A stretch of 64,000 nucleotides of DNA from Mycobacterium shimoidei. GTDB taxonomy: Bacteria > Actinomycetota > Actinomycetes > Mycobacteriales > Mycobacteriaceae. The notes under the pieces were generated by a model that saw only the letters and a program-made list of their open reading frames with translations, did no database searches and was not told the DNA's origin. Numbering within the stretch: position 1 is the stretch's first letter; each line of letters opens with the position of its first letter. Location of the stretch: assembly GCA_002101905.1 (NCBI GenBank), contig LQPU01000061.1, positions 58,030 through 122,029 on the forward strand, read 5' to 3'. The position numbers and the translations under genes were made by a program. Below are positions 17,617-26,462 of the stretch, one piece after another.

Positions 17617-17823
17617 ATGTCCCACCACGACCACGCTCACGAGACGCCGCATTCGCACGAGCATGAGCACGGCGGCGTCAATCACACGCACGCTCACACC
17701 GCCCACGACCATGACCACGTCGAACACCAGCATGCCCATGCCCACGACGACGGCACCGAGCACACCCATGAGCACGTGCATCAGGTGGGCCTGGAAGAAG
17801 CCCACGACCACGCGCACTGCTAA
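17617..17823 (+). CDS. Histidine-rich metal-binding protein
   Basis: A 68-residue protein in which 25 residues are His, mostly as alternating H-x-H, with many Asp/Glu and a C-terminal Cys. There is no signal peptide or membrane segment, so it is cytoplasmic. It starts 2 bases after kmtR with the ribosome binding site inside the kmtR end (AAGGAG). By analogy with Hpn-like proteins it should bind or store Ni/Co/Zn, and co-transcription with a Ni/Co sensor supports this. A real gene is favoured over low-complexity chance because of the ribosome binding site, spacing and consistent His codons. Confidence 0.85.
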   Translation: MSHHDHAHETPHSHEHEHGGVNHTHAHTAHDHDHVEHQHAHAHDDGTEHTHEHVHQVGLEEAHDHAHC

Positions 17824-17829
17824 GGCGTG

Positions 17830-18846
17830 CTACACCGCCGGGCAGTAGTGCTTGGGGTTGTCACGCTCGTCGATCGGCGGCAGATTGCGCGCGGGCGTGT
17901 GCACCAACGGCGTGTCAGCCGGGATGCGGCCGGTGGCGCGATCCCATCCGGCCCGGGCCCGGGGATGCTTACGGTAGCGCGGGGGCACCAGCGCGAAAAC
18001 CAGACGCACGACATCGCAGAACCGGCGATGCAACCACTCGTCTCGATTCGACCAGGTGTAACCCATCAAATCGCGCACCGGCGGATCGTAGAGACCGACC
18101 GTGAACCAGACGAAGAACGGCGCCAACAGCTTGCGCTGCGCGCGCCACAGCCACTCCGGAAGCCATTGCGCGAAAGGCGGTTTCGGCAACTCGGTCAAGT
18201 TGAGCACTTCGCGCGCGGCGTAGTTGTTCTCCAGCACCTCACGGCACATGTGGTCCCAGTAAGCCTGAAATTCCTCCCAGCTCTTCGGCACCGGTCGCAT
18301 ACTCATGCCGTACATCCGGTACCACTGAATGTGCTCGTCGAACAGCTGCCGCTTTTCGGCTTCGGTGATGCCGCCGCAGAACCGTTCGGCCACGATCAAC
18401 GTGCCGACAAAGAAGGTGGCGTGCGCCCAGTAGAAGACATCCGGGTTGAGCGCGTGATAGCGACGCCCCTGAGCGTCCACCCCCTTGATCTCGGTGTGGT
18501 AATCGCGCACCTCGGCACCGGTCATCGGAGCGCGGTCACCGTCGAAGACCACGCCGCCGATCGGGTACAGCGACCGCAGCAACCGCGGCCAGCGCTCCTT
18601 AAAAAACGTCGAATGCTGTTCAACCGCGGCACCCAGCTGCGGGTGCATGTTCTGCATCGAGCCGGCCCACGGGCCCTGCAACATGCCGCGCCAATCGCCG
18701 AAGTGTTTCCACGTCAGCGAGTCGGGCCCGAGCGGTTCCGGCGGCGCGTCATACCCCGACGGTGATACCGGGCAGCCGGCTGCGACTGCACCGGCGGGTT
18801 CGCTGTCGCTGGTCAGCGGGTACGTCGTAGACGTATGTTGAATCAC
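17830..18846 (-). CDS. MpaB/Lcp-like oxygenase family protein (DUF2236, Rv0826-like)
   Basis: A 338-residue DUF2236 protein. This family includes rubber oxygenase Lcp and MpaB and binds heme b in characterised members. Seen: 'HATFFVGTLIVAERFCGG', 'QWYRMYGMSMRPVP' and 'DHMCREVLENN', which are conserved helices of the family. GTG start. The biochemical role in mycobacteria is not established. It converges on the histidine-rich gene (6-base gap) and is divergent from the following TetR gene, which may regulate it. Confidence 0.88.
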   Translation of the reverse strand: MIQHTSTTYPLTSDSEPAGAVAAGCPVSPSGYDAPPEPLGPDSLTWKHFGDWRGMLQGPWAGSMQNMHPQLGAAVEQHSTFFKERWPRLLRSLYPIGGVVFDGDRAPMTGAEVRDYHTEIKGVDAQGRRYHALNPDVFYWAHATFFVGTLIVAERFCGGITEAEKRQLFDEHIQWYRMYGMSMRPVPKSWEEFQAYWDHMCREVLENNYAAREVLNLTELPKPPFAQWLPEWLWRAQRKLLAPFFVWFTVGLYDPPVRDLMGYTWSNRDEWLHRRFCDVVRLVFALVPPRYRKHPRARAGWDRATGRIPADTPLVHTPARNLPPIDERDNPKHYCPAV

Positions 18847-18915
18847 TGATGAAGTTCCCTGTCGTTGTCAGCCACTCTGACTACGTGCGTTGTCATTATC
18901 GACTCTAGGAGGGAT

Positions 18916-19500
18916 GTGCGGTCCGGTCAACGACGAGGCCGCTGGTCCGGGGTTCCGCTCGAGGATCGCCAAGCGCTGCGTCGCGACAAACTGGTCGCCG
19001 CAGGCGTGAAATTGCTTGGCGCCCAAAGTGGTCCGGCAGTAACCGTTCGCGCAGTGTGCCGCGAGGCCGGGCTGACCGAGCGTTACTTCTACGAAAGCTT
19101 CACCGACCGCGACGAATTCGTGCGAGCCGTCTACGACGACGTCTGCACCCGAGCGATGGCAACACTGACGTCAGCCAAAACGCCGCGGGAGGCAGTCGAG
19201 CAATTCGTGGCGTTGATGGTCGACGACCCGGTGCGCGGGCGCGTACTACTGGTGGCACCAGGCGTGGAACCGGTGTTGACCCGCTCCGGTGCGGAGTGGA
19301 TGCCCAGCTTCATCGAGTTGTTGCAGCGCAAGTTGACCAGAATCGCCGACCCGGTGCTGCAGAGCATGGTCGCCACCAGCCTGATCGGCGGCCTGACCGC
19401 ACTGTTCACCGCATATCTGGATGGGCGATTGGCGGCCACCCGCACGCAGTTCATCGACTATTGCGTCGAGATGCTGCTGAGCCGGGCTTCCAGCTACTGA
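18916..19500 (+). CDS. TetR-family regulator (Rv0825c-like)
   Basis: TetR-type DNA-binding domain at the N-terminus ('VTVRAVCREAGLTERYFYESF') followed by a helical ligand domain, 194 residues from the GTG at 18916. An upstream in-frame TTG (18865) is possible. The AGGAGGG at 18907-18913 is only 2 bases from the GTG, so the true start is unsure. It is divergent from the MpaB-like gene and upstream of desA1; either could be its target. The stop codon lies within the first of three 12-base repeats that precede desA1. Confidence 0.85.
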   Translation: MRSGQRRGRWSGVPLEDRQALRRDKLVAAGVKLLGAQSGPAVTVRAVCREAGLTERYFYESFTDRDEFVRAVYDDVCTRAMATLTSAKTPREAVEQFVALMVDDPVRGRVLLVAPGVEPVLTRSGAEWMPSFIELLQRKLTRIADPVLQSMVATSLIGGLTALFTAYLDGRLAATRTQFIDYCVEMLLSRASSY

Positions 19501-19532
19501 ACTGCAACCTGAATTGCAACCCGAATTGCAGC
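19497..19532. repeat. Three tandem 12-base repeats upstream of desA1
   Basis: CTGAACTGCAAC, CTGAATTGCAAC and CCGAATTGCAGC stand head to tail, and a related TGACTGCAACC occurs at 19568-19578. A perfect 8-base palindrome GTGTACAC lies between them at 19552-19559. All are within 110 bases upstream of the desA1 start, so they are plausible transcription factor sites for this tightly controlled desaturase gene (MadR or the adjacent TetR protein are candidates). Confidence 0.5.
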
Positions 19533-19605
19533 GGCAAACTTGATGCTACTGGTGTACACAGATATATTGACTGCAACCGCCAGACACAGATAACTGGGAG
19601 GCGCT

Positions 19606-20619
19606 GTGCCGGATCCTCAAGACCTGGACCTATTGCGCGATCTCGAGCCGGTCGTGGAGAAGAACCTCAATCGGCACTTGGGCATGCACAAGAGCTGGAA
19701 TCCGCACGACTACATCCCGTGGTCAGACGGCAAGAACTTCTATGCGCTGGGCGGACAGGACTGGGACCCCGAACAGTCGCAGCTCTCCGACGTCGCGCAG
19801 GTGGCGATGGTGCAGAACCTGATGACCGAGGACAACCTGCCCTCGTATCACCGCGAGATCGCGATGTCCATGGGTATGGACGGCGCCTGGGGGCAGTGGG
19901 TGAACCGCTGGACCGCCGAGGAGAACCGGCACGGCATCGCATTGCGCGACTACCTGGTGGTGACCCGCGCGGTCGACCCCGTGGAGTTGGAGAAGTTACG
20001 CATCGAGGTGGTCAACCGCGGGTTCAGCCCGGGCCAGAACCAGCAGGGAGACCTGTTCTGCGAGAACATCTTCGACTCGATCCTCTATGTCACTTTCCAG
20101 GAGCTCGCGACCCGCGTGTCACACCGCAACACCGGTAAGGCGTGCAACGAGAAGGTCGCCGATCAGCTGATGGCCAAGATCTCGCACGACGAGAACCTGC
20201 ACATGATTTTCTATCGAGACTTGTCCGAAGCCGGGATCGAGCTCGCGCCGAACAAGGCGATGAAGTCGTTGCATCGGGTGTTGCGTAACTTCAAGATGCC
20301 CGGTTTCACCGTGCCGGAGTTCCGCCGTAAAGCGGTGATGATCGCCGTCGGTGGTGTGTACGACCCGCGCATTCACCTCGACGAAGTCGTCACGCCGGTA
20401 CTGAAGAAGTGGCGCATCTTCGACCGCGAGGACTTCACCGGCGAAGCCGCCCGACTGCGCGACGATCTCGCGGTGCTGATGAAGGAGCTCGAGGTGGCCT
20501 GCGACAAGTTCGAGGTCTCCAAACAGCGTCAGCTCGAGCGGGAAGCCCGCACCGGCAAGAAGGTCACCGCATTCGAACTGCATCAGACCGCCGGCAAGCT
20601 GACCCTGAGCCGGCGGTAG
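19606..20619 (+). CDS. desA1: Acyl-ACP desaturase DesA1
   Basis: A 337-residue soluble diiron desaturase, homologous to Rv0824c, that introduces double bonds into meromycolate precursors; essential in M. tuberculosis and M. smegmatis. Seen: the paired iron motifs 'EENRHG' (E105-G110) and 'DENLH', each of the ExxH type. GTG start with GGGAGG upstream. The following dus gene starts 6 bases after the stop. An antisense RNA to desA1 (ASdes) is known in M. tuberculosis; I cannot confirm one here. Expression is probably controlled by the repeats upstream. Confidence 0.97.
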   Translation: MPDPQDLDLLRDLEPVVEKNLNRHLGMHKSWNPHDYIPWSDGKNFYALGGQDWDPEQSQLSDVAQVAMVQNLMTEDNLPSYHREIAMSMGMDGAWGQWVNRWTAEENRHGIALRDYLVVTRAVDPVELEKLRIEVVNRGFSPGQNQQGDLFCENIFDSILYVTFQELATRVSHRNTGKACNEKVADQLMAKISHDENLHMIFYRDLSEAGIELAPNKAMKSLHRVLRNFKMPGFTVPEFRRKAVMIAVGGVYDPRIHLDEVVTPVLKKWRIFDREDFTGEAARLRDDLAVLMKELEVACDKFEVSKQRQLEREARTGKKVTAFELHQTAGKLTLSRR

Positions 20620-20625
20620 CCAGCG

Positions 20626-21759
20626 TTGCGTATCGGGCCCATCGAGCTGGCCAGCCCGGTGGTATTGGCCCCGATGGCCGGCGTGACCAATGTCGCGTTC
20701 CGCAAGCTGTGCCGTGAGCTCGAACAGTCACTGGTCGGGACGGTCAGCGGACTCTACGTCTGCGAGATGGTGACGGCGCGCGCGCTGGTCGAGCGTCATC
20801 CGGTCACCATGCACATGACGACGTTCGCCCCCGGGGAGTCACCGCGTTCGCTTCAGCTCTACTCCGTCGACCCGGCCACCACCTACGCGGCGGTCAAGAT
20901 GATCGCCGAGGAGGACCTTGCCGATCACGTCGACATGAACTTCGGCTGCCCGGTGCCCAAGGTGACCCGTCGCGGCGGCGGGGCGGCACTGCCGTTCAAA
21001 CGCCGCCTGTTCGGCCAGATCGTCGCGGCGGCCGTGCGCGCGACCGCGGGCACCGACATCCCGGTCACGGTCAAGTTCCGCGTCGGCATCGACGACGAGC
21101 ACCACACTCATCTGGACGCCGGGCGCATCGCCGAAGCCGAGGGTGCTGCCGCGGTTGCGCTGCACGCCCGTACCGCGGCGCAGCGCTACTCCGGGGCGGC
21201 GGACTGGGAGCAGATCGCCGCGCTCAAGGAGCAGGTGCGCACAATCCCGGTGCTCGGCAACGGAGACATCTTCGACGCCAGCGACGCGCTGACAATGATG
21301 GCCACCACGGGCTGCGACGGGGTGGTTATCGGCCGCGGCTGCCTGGGGCGGCCCTGGCTGTTCGCCGAGCTGTCGGCCGCGTTCACCGGCAGCCCGCCCC
21401 CGGCTGCCCCCACGCTCGGGGACGTCGCCGAGATCATCCGCCGGCACGGGGTGTTGCTGGCCGAGCATTTCGGCGAAGACAAGGGGATGCGGGACATCCG
21501 CAAGCACATCGGCTGGTATCTGCACGGATTTCCCGCGGGATCGGAGCTGCGGCGGGCGTTGGCGCTGGTCAGGACGCTCGATGAGCTCGACGCTTTGCTG
21601 AGCCGGCTCGACGTCACCGTCCCGTTCCCCGAGACCGCCAGCGGCCCGCGGGGCCGGCAGGGCTCCCCGGCGCGGGTGGCGTTACCCGATGGCTGGCTCG
21701 ACGATCGCGACGACTGCACGGTGCCGGCCGGCGCGGACGTTATGCATTCTGGTGGCTGA
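20626..21759 (+). CDS. dus: tRNA-dihydrouridine synthase
   Basis: A 377-residue FMN-dependent enzyme reducing uridine in tRNA D-loops (Rv0823c homologue). Seen: 'LAPMAGVTNVAFR', 'MNFGCPVPKVTRRGGGAAL' with the catalytic Cys, 'VKFRVGID', 'LHARTAAQRYSG', and the FMN phosphate loop 'GNGDI...VVIGRGCLGRPW'. TTG start at 20626, 6 bases from desA1, making a likely operon. It is followed by a 203-base gap before the LCP gene in which I see no clear structure. Confidence 0.95.
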   Translation: MRIGPIELASPVVLAPMAGVTNVAFRKLCRELEQSLVGTVSGLYVCEMVTARALVERHPVTMHMTTFAPGESPRSLQLYSVDPATTYAAVKMIAEEDLADHVDMNFGCPVPKVTRRGGGAALPFKRRLFGQIVAAAVRATAGTDIPVTVKFRVGIDDEHHTHLDAGRIAEAEGAAAVALHARTAAQRYSGAADWEQIAALKEQVRTIPVLGNGDIFDASDALTMMATTGCDGVVIGRGCLGRPWLFAELSAAFTGSPPPAAPTLGDVAEIIRRHGVLLAEHFGEDKGMRDIRKHIGWYLHGFPAGSELRRALALVRTLDELDALLSRLDVTVPFPETASGPRGRQGSPARVALPDGWLDDRDDCTVPAGADVMHSGG

Positions 21760-21962
21760 ACCGAGACCCCCTCGACATTTCGTTTTCGCCAATGTCTGGA
21801 TACGATGTGGAACTTGTTGCAGCGCGCTTCGGTGGGCTCGGGGGGAAGCGCGGGTTGCAGTGTTGCCACCGTCTAACACTGCCCTGATGTACCTGATGTA
21901 TGCGGTGTATGCGCAGGACCAGTCAAAGGCATCTCATCGCCAGTTCCGGAGGCCGGTAGGAC

Positions 21963-24035
21963 ATGAGTGACGGCAAGAACGCCACTCCTGACCGTGCCCA
22001 CACCTCGGGCGCCGACGGTGACGAGGTAGCGCTTAGCCGCGGTGCGCGCCGATCGCTCGGCGCAGCGCCGTGGGAGCGCTTCGGGGCGTACCGCCCGGCC
22101 CGCGGTGCGGTCTCCGTCATCGAAGCTGACCGGCCGGCTGCAGGGCCGGGAGACGACGGCGAGCCGACCGGATCGCATACCGAAGGCGGGCTCACCGTCG
22201 CCGAGCTGATCGCCAAGGTCGGTGGCCCCGCCACGCCCGGTCACAGCCATCGTCGCGCAGCGCCAGAAGCCGAGCCGCCCGAACACAGCGACTACCTCGA
22301 CGCGGCTTACGACATTTCGATGTCGTCAGCTTATGGATCCGAGCTTCCCGACTTGGACGCCGTGCACCGGCCCAAGCGCGTCGTCGACTCCGACCGAACC
22401 GTCGTGTTGCCGAAGGCATCCGACCGGGTGCCGCCCGTGCGGATCGCCGGCACCACAGCCACCGAGAAGCCGGCGCCCGCCCCGAAACGTAAGCGCCGCC
22501 CACTGTTGGTGGCCGGGCGCACGGTGGCGGCCTTGATCGCCGCGCTGTCGCTGGCCCTGACCGGCGGGGCATACCAGTGGAGCGCCTCTAAGAACAACCG
22601 CCTCAACACCATCAGTGCGCTCGATCCGCATTCCCGCGACATCGTCGACCCCAACGCCCAATACGGCGACGAGAACTTCCTCATCGTGGGTGTCGACTCG
22701 CGGGCAGGGGAAAACAGCCAGATGGGTGCGGGCGACACCGAAGACGCCGGGGGCGCTCGATCGGACACCGTGATGCTGGTCAACATCCCGGCGAACCGTA
22801 AACGCGTTGTCGCCGTGTCGTTTCCACGCGATCTGGCCATCACCCCGATCAAGTGCGAGGCCTGGAACCCCGACACCGGCGCCTACGGACCGCTCTACGA
22901 CGAGGACACCAAAACCTATGGTTCCCAGTACGTCTACACCGAGACAAAGCTGAACTCCGCCTTCGCGTTCGGCGGCCCCAAGTGCCTGGTGAAGGTGATC
23001 CAGAAGTTGTCCGGTCTGTCCATCAACCGGTTCATAGCCATCGACTTCGCCGGCTTCGCCAAGATGGTCGACGCCCTCGGCGGTGTCGAAGTCTGCACCA
23101 CCACCCCGCTGAAGGACTACGAGCTGGGCACGGTGCTCGACCACGCCGGTCGCCAGGTCATCGATGGGGCGACGGCGCTGAACTACGTGCGGGCTCGCAA
23201 CGTCACCACGGAGAACAACGGCGACTACGGTCGCATCAAGCGCCAGCAACGGTTCCTGTCGTCGCTGCTGCGGTCCCTGATTTCCAGGGACACCTTCTTC
23301 TCGATGAACAAGCTCAACAACGTCGTCAACATGTTCATCGCCGACAGTTACGTCGACAACGTCAAGACCAAGGACCTCGTCGACCTCGGCCAGTCGGTGC
23401 AGGGCGTGTCGGCCGGGCGCATCACATTCGTGACCGTGCCGACCGGCGAAACCGACGAGGACGGCAACGAGCCGCCACGCAAGGCCGACATGCGGGCGCT
23501 GTTCGACGCGATCATCAACGACGAGCCGCTGCCAGGCGAGAGCGACAAGAACCCCACAGCTGGTCCGGCGACCAAATCGAAGCCCACCACGCCGGCCCCG
23601 TCGGGTACCCACCCCGAGCAGATGCAGGCCGTGACCACCGAGCCGGAGGAGGTCACCGTGCAGGTCTCCAATTCGACCGGCACGTCGGGACTGGCGACCA
23701 CCGCCAGCAATCAGCTGGAAAAGAACGGGTTCAACGTCATGACGCCCGACGATTACCCGACCACGGTGAGTTCCACCACGGTGCGCTTCGCACCGGGTAA
23801 CGAACAAGCGGCCGCGACGGTGGCGGCGGCGCTTGGCAAATCAAAAGTGGAGCGGGTCACTGGAATCGGGCAAGTGGTGCAAGTGATTCTTGGCCCGGAT
23901 TTCTCAGCGGTGAAGACTCCCCCGCCCAGCGGCTCGCCGGTCAATGTGCAGATCGAGCGCAACAGCAGCAGCACACCGACCAAGCTTCCCGAGGATCTGA
24001 CGGTGACGAACGCGGCGGACACCACCTGCGAGTAG
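21963..24035 (+). CDS. LytR-CpsA-Psr family cell wall ligase (Rv0822c-like)
   Basis: A 690-residue type II membrane protein. Long charged cytoplasmic N-terminus, one transmembrane helix at about residues 180-203, LCP catalytic domain from about 237 ('NFLIVGVDSRAG', 'SDTVMLVNIP', 'VSFPRDLAI', the Arg/Asp set binding polyprenyl pyrophosphate), and a LytR_C domain from about 564. LCP enzymes of mycobacteria attach arabinogalactan to peptidoglycan. The unusually long N-terminus is typical of this Rv0822c group. phoU follows 55 bases downstream on the same strand. Confidence 0.92.
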   Translation: MSDGKNATPDRAHTSGADGDEVALSRGARRSLGAAPWERFGAYRPARGAVSVIEADRPAAGPGDDGEPTGSHTEGGLTVAELIAKVGGPATPGHSHRRAAPEAEPPEHSDYLDAAYDISMSSAYGSELPDLDAVHRPKRVVDSDRTVVLPKASDRVPPVRIAGTTATEKPAPAPKRKRRPLLVAGRTVAALIAALSLALTGGAYQWSASKNNRLNTISALDPHSRDIVDPNAQYGDENFLIVGVDSRAGENSQMGAGDTEDAGGARSDTVMLVNIPANRKRVVAVSFPRDLAITPIKCEAWNPDTGAYGPLYDEDTKTYGSQYVYTETKLNSAFAFGGPKCLVKVIQKLSGLSINRFIAIDFAGFAKMVDALGGVEVCTTTPLKDYELGTVLDHAGRQVIDGATALNYVRARNVTTENNGDYGRIKRQQRFLSSLLRSLISRDTFFSMNKLNNVVNMFIADSYVDNVKTKDLVDLGQSVQGVSAGRITFVTVPTGETDEDGNEPPRKADMRALFDAIINDEPLPGESDKNPTAGPATKSKPTTPAPSGTHPEQMQAVTTEPEEVTVQVSNSTGTSGLATTASNQLEKNGFNVMTPDDYPTTVSSTTVRFAPGNEQAAATVAAALGKSKVERVTGIGQVVQVILGPDFSAVKTPPPSGSPVNVQIERNSSSTPTKLPEDLTVTNAADTTCE

Positions 24036-24090
24036 CGCTACCGAGGCAACCTTGCAGCGGCATTTGCCGTCGAGAACGTAGTCTTGGGAT

Positions 24091-24753
24091 ATGCGGGTTG
24101 CCTACCATGAGCAGCTTTCGGCGTTGTCCGAGCAACTCGGCGAGATGTGCGAGCTGGCCGGGATTGCCATGGAGCGCGCGACGCAGGCACTGCTGCAAGC
24201 CGATCTGGTGTTGGCCGAGCAGGTGATCTCCGACCACGAGAAGATCGCAAAGCTGAGCAAGCAGGCCGAGGAGAGCGCGTTCGTGCTGTTGGCGCTGCAG
24301 GCGCCGGTGGCCGGTGACCTACGCGCGATCGTCAGCGCGATCCAGATGGTCGCCGATATCGACCGGATGGGCGCGCTGGCACTGCACGTCGCCAAGATCG
24401 CCCGTCGACGCCACCCGCAGCACGCCTTGCCCGAAGAAGTCAACGGATATTTCGCCGAGATGGGAAGCATCGCAGTCGAGTTGGGTAAGAGCGCCCAGGA
24501 GGTGCTGCTGTCGCGCGACCCGGAGAAGGCGGCGCGCATCCGCGAAGAAGACGACGCGATGGACGACTTGCATCGGCACCTGTTCACCGTGCTGATGGAC
24601 CGGGAATGGAAGCACGGTGTGGCCGCTGCGGTCGACGTCACCCTGCTGGGCCGTTTCTACGAGCGCTTCGCCGACCACGCCGTGGAAGTGGCCCGCCGTG
24701 TCATCTTCCAGGCCACCGGCAGATTCCCCGACGGAGACACGACTCCCCCGTAG
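24091..24753 (+). CDS. phoU: Phosphate-signalling protein PhoU (PhoY2-like)
   Basis: A 220-residue protein of two PhoU three-helix bundles with the metal-binding patterns 'VADIDRMGALALHVAKIARRR' and 'LLGRFYERFADHAVEVARR'. Homologue of PhoY2 (Rv0821c), which links the Pst transporter to the SenX3-RegX3 system and affects persistence. It converges on pstB with only a 4-base gap, so it is transcribed separately from the transporter it controls. Confidence 0.95.
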   Translation: MRVAYHEQLSALSEQLGEMCELAGIAMERATQALLQADLVLAEQVISDHEKIAKLSKQAEESAFVLLALQAPVAGDLRAIVSAIQMVADIDRMGALALHVAKIARRRHPQHALPEEVNGYFAEMGSIAVELGKSAQEVLLSRDPEKAARIREEDDAMDDLHRHLFTVLMDREWKHGVAAAVDVTLLGRFYERFADHAVEVARRVIFQATGRFPDGDTTPP

Positions 24754-24757
24754 CGGG

Positions 24758-25534
24758 CTAGCCGAAGCGACCGGAGATGTAGTCCTCGGTGGCTGCCTGC
24801 GTCGGGTTGGAGAAGATCTTCTCGGTCTCGTCGATCTCAACCAGCCGACCGGGTTTGCCGACGGCTTCCAAGTTGAAGAATGCGGTCTGGTCGCTCACCC
24901 GGGCGGCCTGCTGCATGTTGTGCGTGACGATGACGATGGTGTAGTCCTGCTTGAGCTCGGCGATCAGGTCCTCGATCGCCAAGGTCGAAATTGGGTCCAA
25001 CGCCGAGCACGGCTCGTCCATCAACAAGACATCGGGCTGCACGGCGATCGCCCGTGCAATGCACAACCGTTGCTGCTGGCCCCCGGACAGCCCGCCGCCC
25101 GGCTTGTCTAACCGGTCCTTGACTTCATCCCACAGGTTCGCGCCGCGTAGCGAATGTTCCGCTGTCTCGTCGAGCAGTTTGCGGTTGCGTACGCCCTGCA
25201 GCTTCAGCCCGGCCACCACGTTGTCGCGAATCGACATGGTCGGGAAGGGGTTTGGCCGCTGAAACACCATTCCGATTGCACGGCGCACACCGACCGGATC
25301 GACGCCCGAAGCGTAGATGTCCTCGTCATCGAGCAAGACGGTGCCCTCCACGCGGGCGCCCGGGATGACTTCGTGCATGCGGTTGAGGGTGCGCAGCACC
25401 GTCGTTTTGCCACATCCGGACGGACCGATGAACGCCGTCACACTGCGCGGCAGAACCGAAAGCGACACATCGGCGACCGCGTGGAAAGACCCGTAATAGA
25501 TGTTGAGGTCTTTGAGGTCTAATCGCTTAGCCAC
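24758..25534 (-). CDS. pstB: Phosphate ABC transporter ATP-binding protein PstB
   Basis: A 258-residue ATPase of the high-affinity phosphate importer (PhoT/Rv0820 homologue). Seen: Walker A 'GPSGCGKTT', signature 'LSGGQQQRLCIARA', Walker B 'LLMDEPCSALDP', and the PstB-type 'TVIVTHNMQQAARVSDQTAFF'-like end. GTG start, 13 bases after pstA. Last gene of pstSCAB. Confidence 0.97.
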   Translation of the reverse strand: MAKRLDLKDLNIYYGSFHAVADVSLSVLPRSVTAFIGPSGCGKTTVLRTLNRMHEVIPGARVEGTVLLDDEDIYASGVDPVGVRRAIGMVFQRPNPFPTMSIRDNVVAGLKLQGVRNRKLLDETAEHSLRGANLWDEVKDRLDKPGGGLSGGQQQRLCIARAIAVQPDVLLMDEPCSALDPISTLAIEDLIAELKQDYTIVIVTHNMQQAARVSDQTAFFNLEAVGKPGRLVEIDETEKIFSNPTQAATEDYISGRFG

Positions 25535-25547
25535 CGCACGCTCCTAG

Positions 25548-26462
25548 CTAGAACTTCTTAGGCGCAAAAATCGTGGCAACCACCCTTGCCCCAACATTGA
25601 TCACGGCGATCAGCAGTATAAGTGTCACCGCAGCGCCCCACAGTCGGTCGGTCGGCACGGGGTTTGTGCCGGCGCCAGCCGAGGTCTGGTCATAAATCAT
25701 ACCGGGCAGCGAACCCATGAAGTCGCTGAACATGTCGAAGTTGATGGCCTGCGAGTAACCCACCAGGATCAGCAACGGAGCTGTTTCGCCCATGACCCGC
25801 GCCAGCGCCAACATGATGCCGGTGACGATGCCGGACAGCCCGGCCGGAATCACGATCCGGACAATGGTTTTCCATTTCGAGACGCCCAATGCGTAGCTGG
25901 CTTCGCGCAAGTCCAACGGCACAATTCGCAGCATTTCCTCGGTCGTCCGCACGATGACCGGCAGCATCAAGAGCACCAGCGCCAGCGACACGGCGAATCC
26001 GGAACGCGAAAGCCCCAGGGTCGCAACGGCGAGCGCATAGATGAACAATGCCGCCACAATCGAAGGCACCCCGGTGAGGATGTCGACCATGAACGTCGTC
26101 AGCCTGCCCATCGCCGTGCCCGCACCGTATTCGACCAGGTAGATCGCTACGAACACGCCGATCGGAATGGCGATGGCGGCACACACCAGGCCCTGCAGCA
26201 CGGTGCCCACGATCGCGTGATAGGCGCCGCCACCGGTGATGAACGCCGTCAAGCCCGCTTGGGAGTGTGTCCACCAGACCGTGGATGTGATCGCGCCGAA
26301 TCCCTTGGCCACCGCCGCAGACAGCACCCACAGCAGCGGCACCAGCGCGACCAGCACCGACAGCGTCACCAACACGGTGGCAACCTTGTCGGCGGCTCGA
26401 CGCCGCAGGCTGGTGCCGGCGAACGTGCGTGCCTTGACCGGACGGTCCAGTATCGACGTCAT
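25548..26462 (-). CDS. pstA: Phosphate ABC transporter permease PstA
   Basis: A 304-residue inner membrane permease with about six hydrophobic helices and the EAA-type loop around 'EASYALGVSKWKTIVRIVIP'. It forms the channel with PstC. ATG 26462 overlaps the pstC stop, so the two are coupled. Confidence 0.96.
   Translation of the reverse strand: MTSILDRPVKARTFAGTSLRRRAADKVATVLVTLSVLVALVPLLWVLSAAVAKGFGAITSTVWWTHSQAGLTAFITGGGAYHAIVGTVLQGLVCAAIAIPIGVFVAIYLVEYGAGTAMGRLTTFMVDILTGVPSIVAALFIYALAVATLGLSRSGFAVSLALVLLMLPVIVRTTEEMLRIVPLDLREASYALGVSKWKTIVRIVIPAGLSGIVTGIMLALARVMGETAPLLILVGYSQAINFDMFSDFMGSLPGMIYDQTSAGAGTNPVPTDRLWGAAVTLILLIAVINVGARVVATIFAPKKF

Noticed and set aside
16557..17666. 369-codon plus-strand frame over the methyltransferase and kmtR
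   Set aside because: It crosses two well-supported genes in the wrong frame or strand and its product is Arg-rich noise.
22326..23807. Long minus-strand open frame (493 codons) opposite the LCP gene
   Set aside because: It is a shadow of a high-GC coding sequence; the plus strand has a clear LCP protein, and the antisense product has no recognisable domains.
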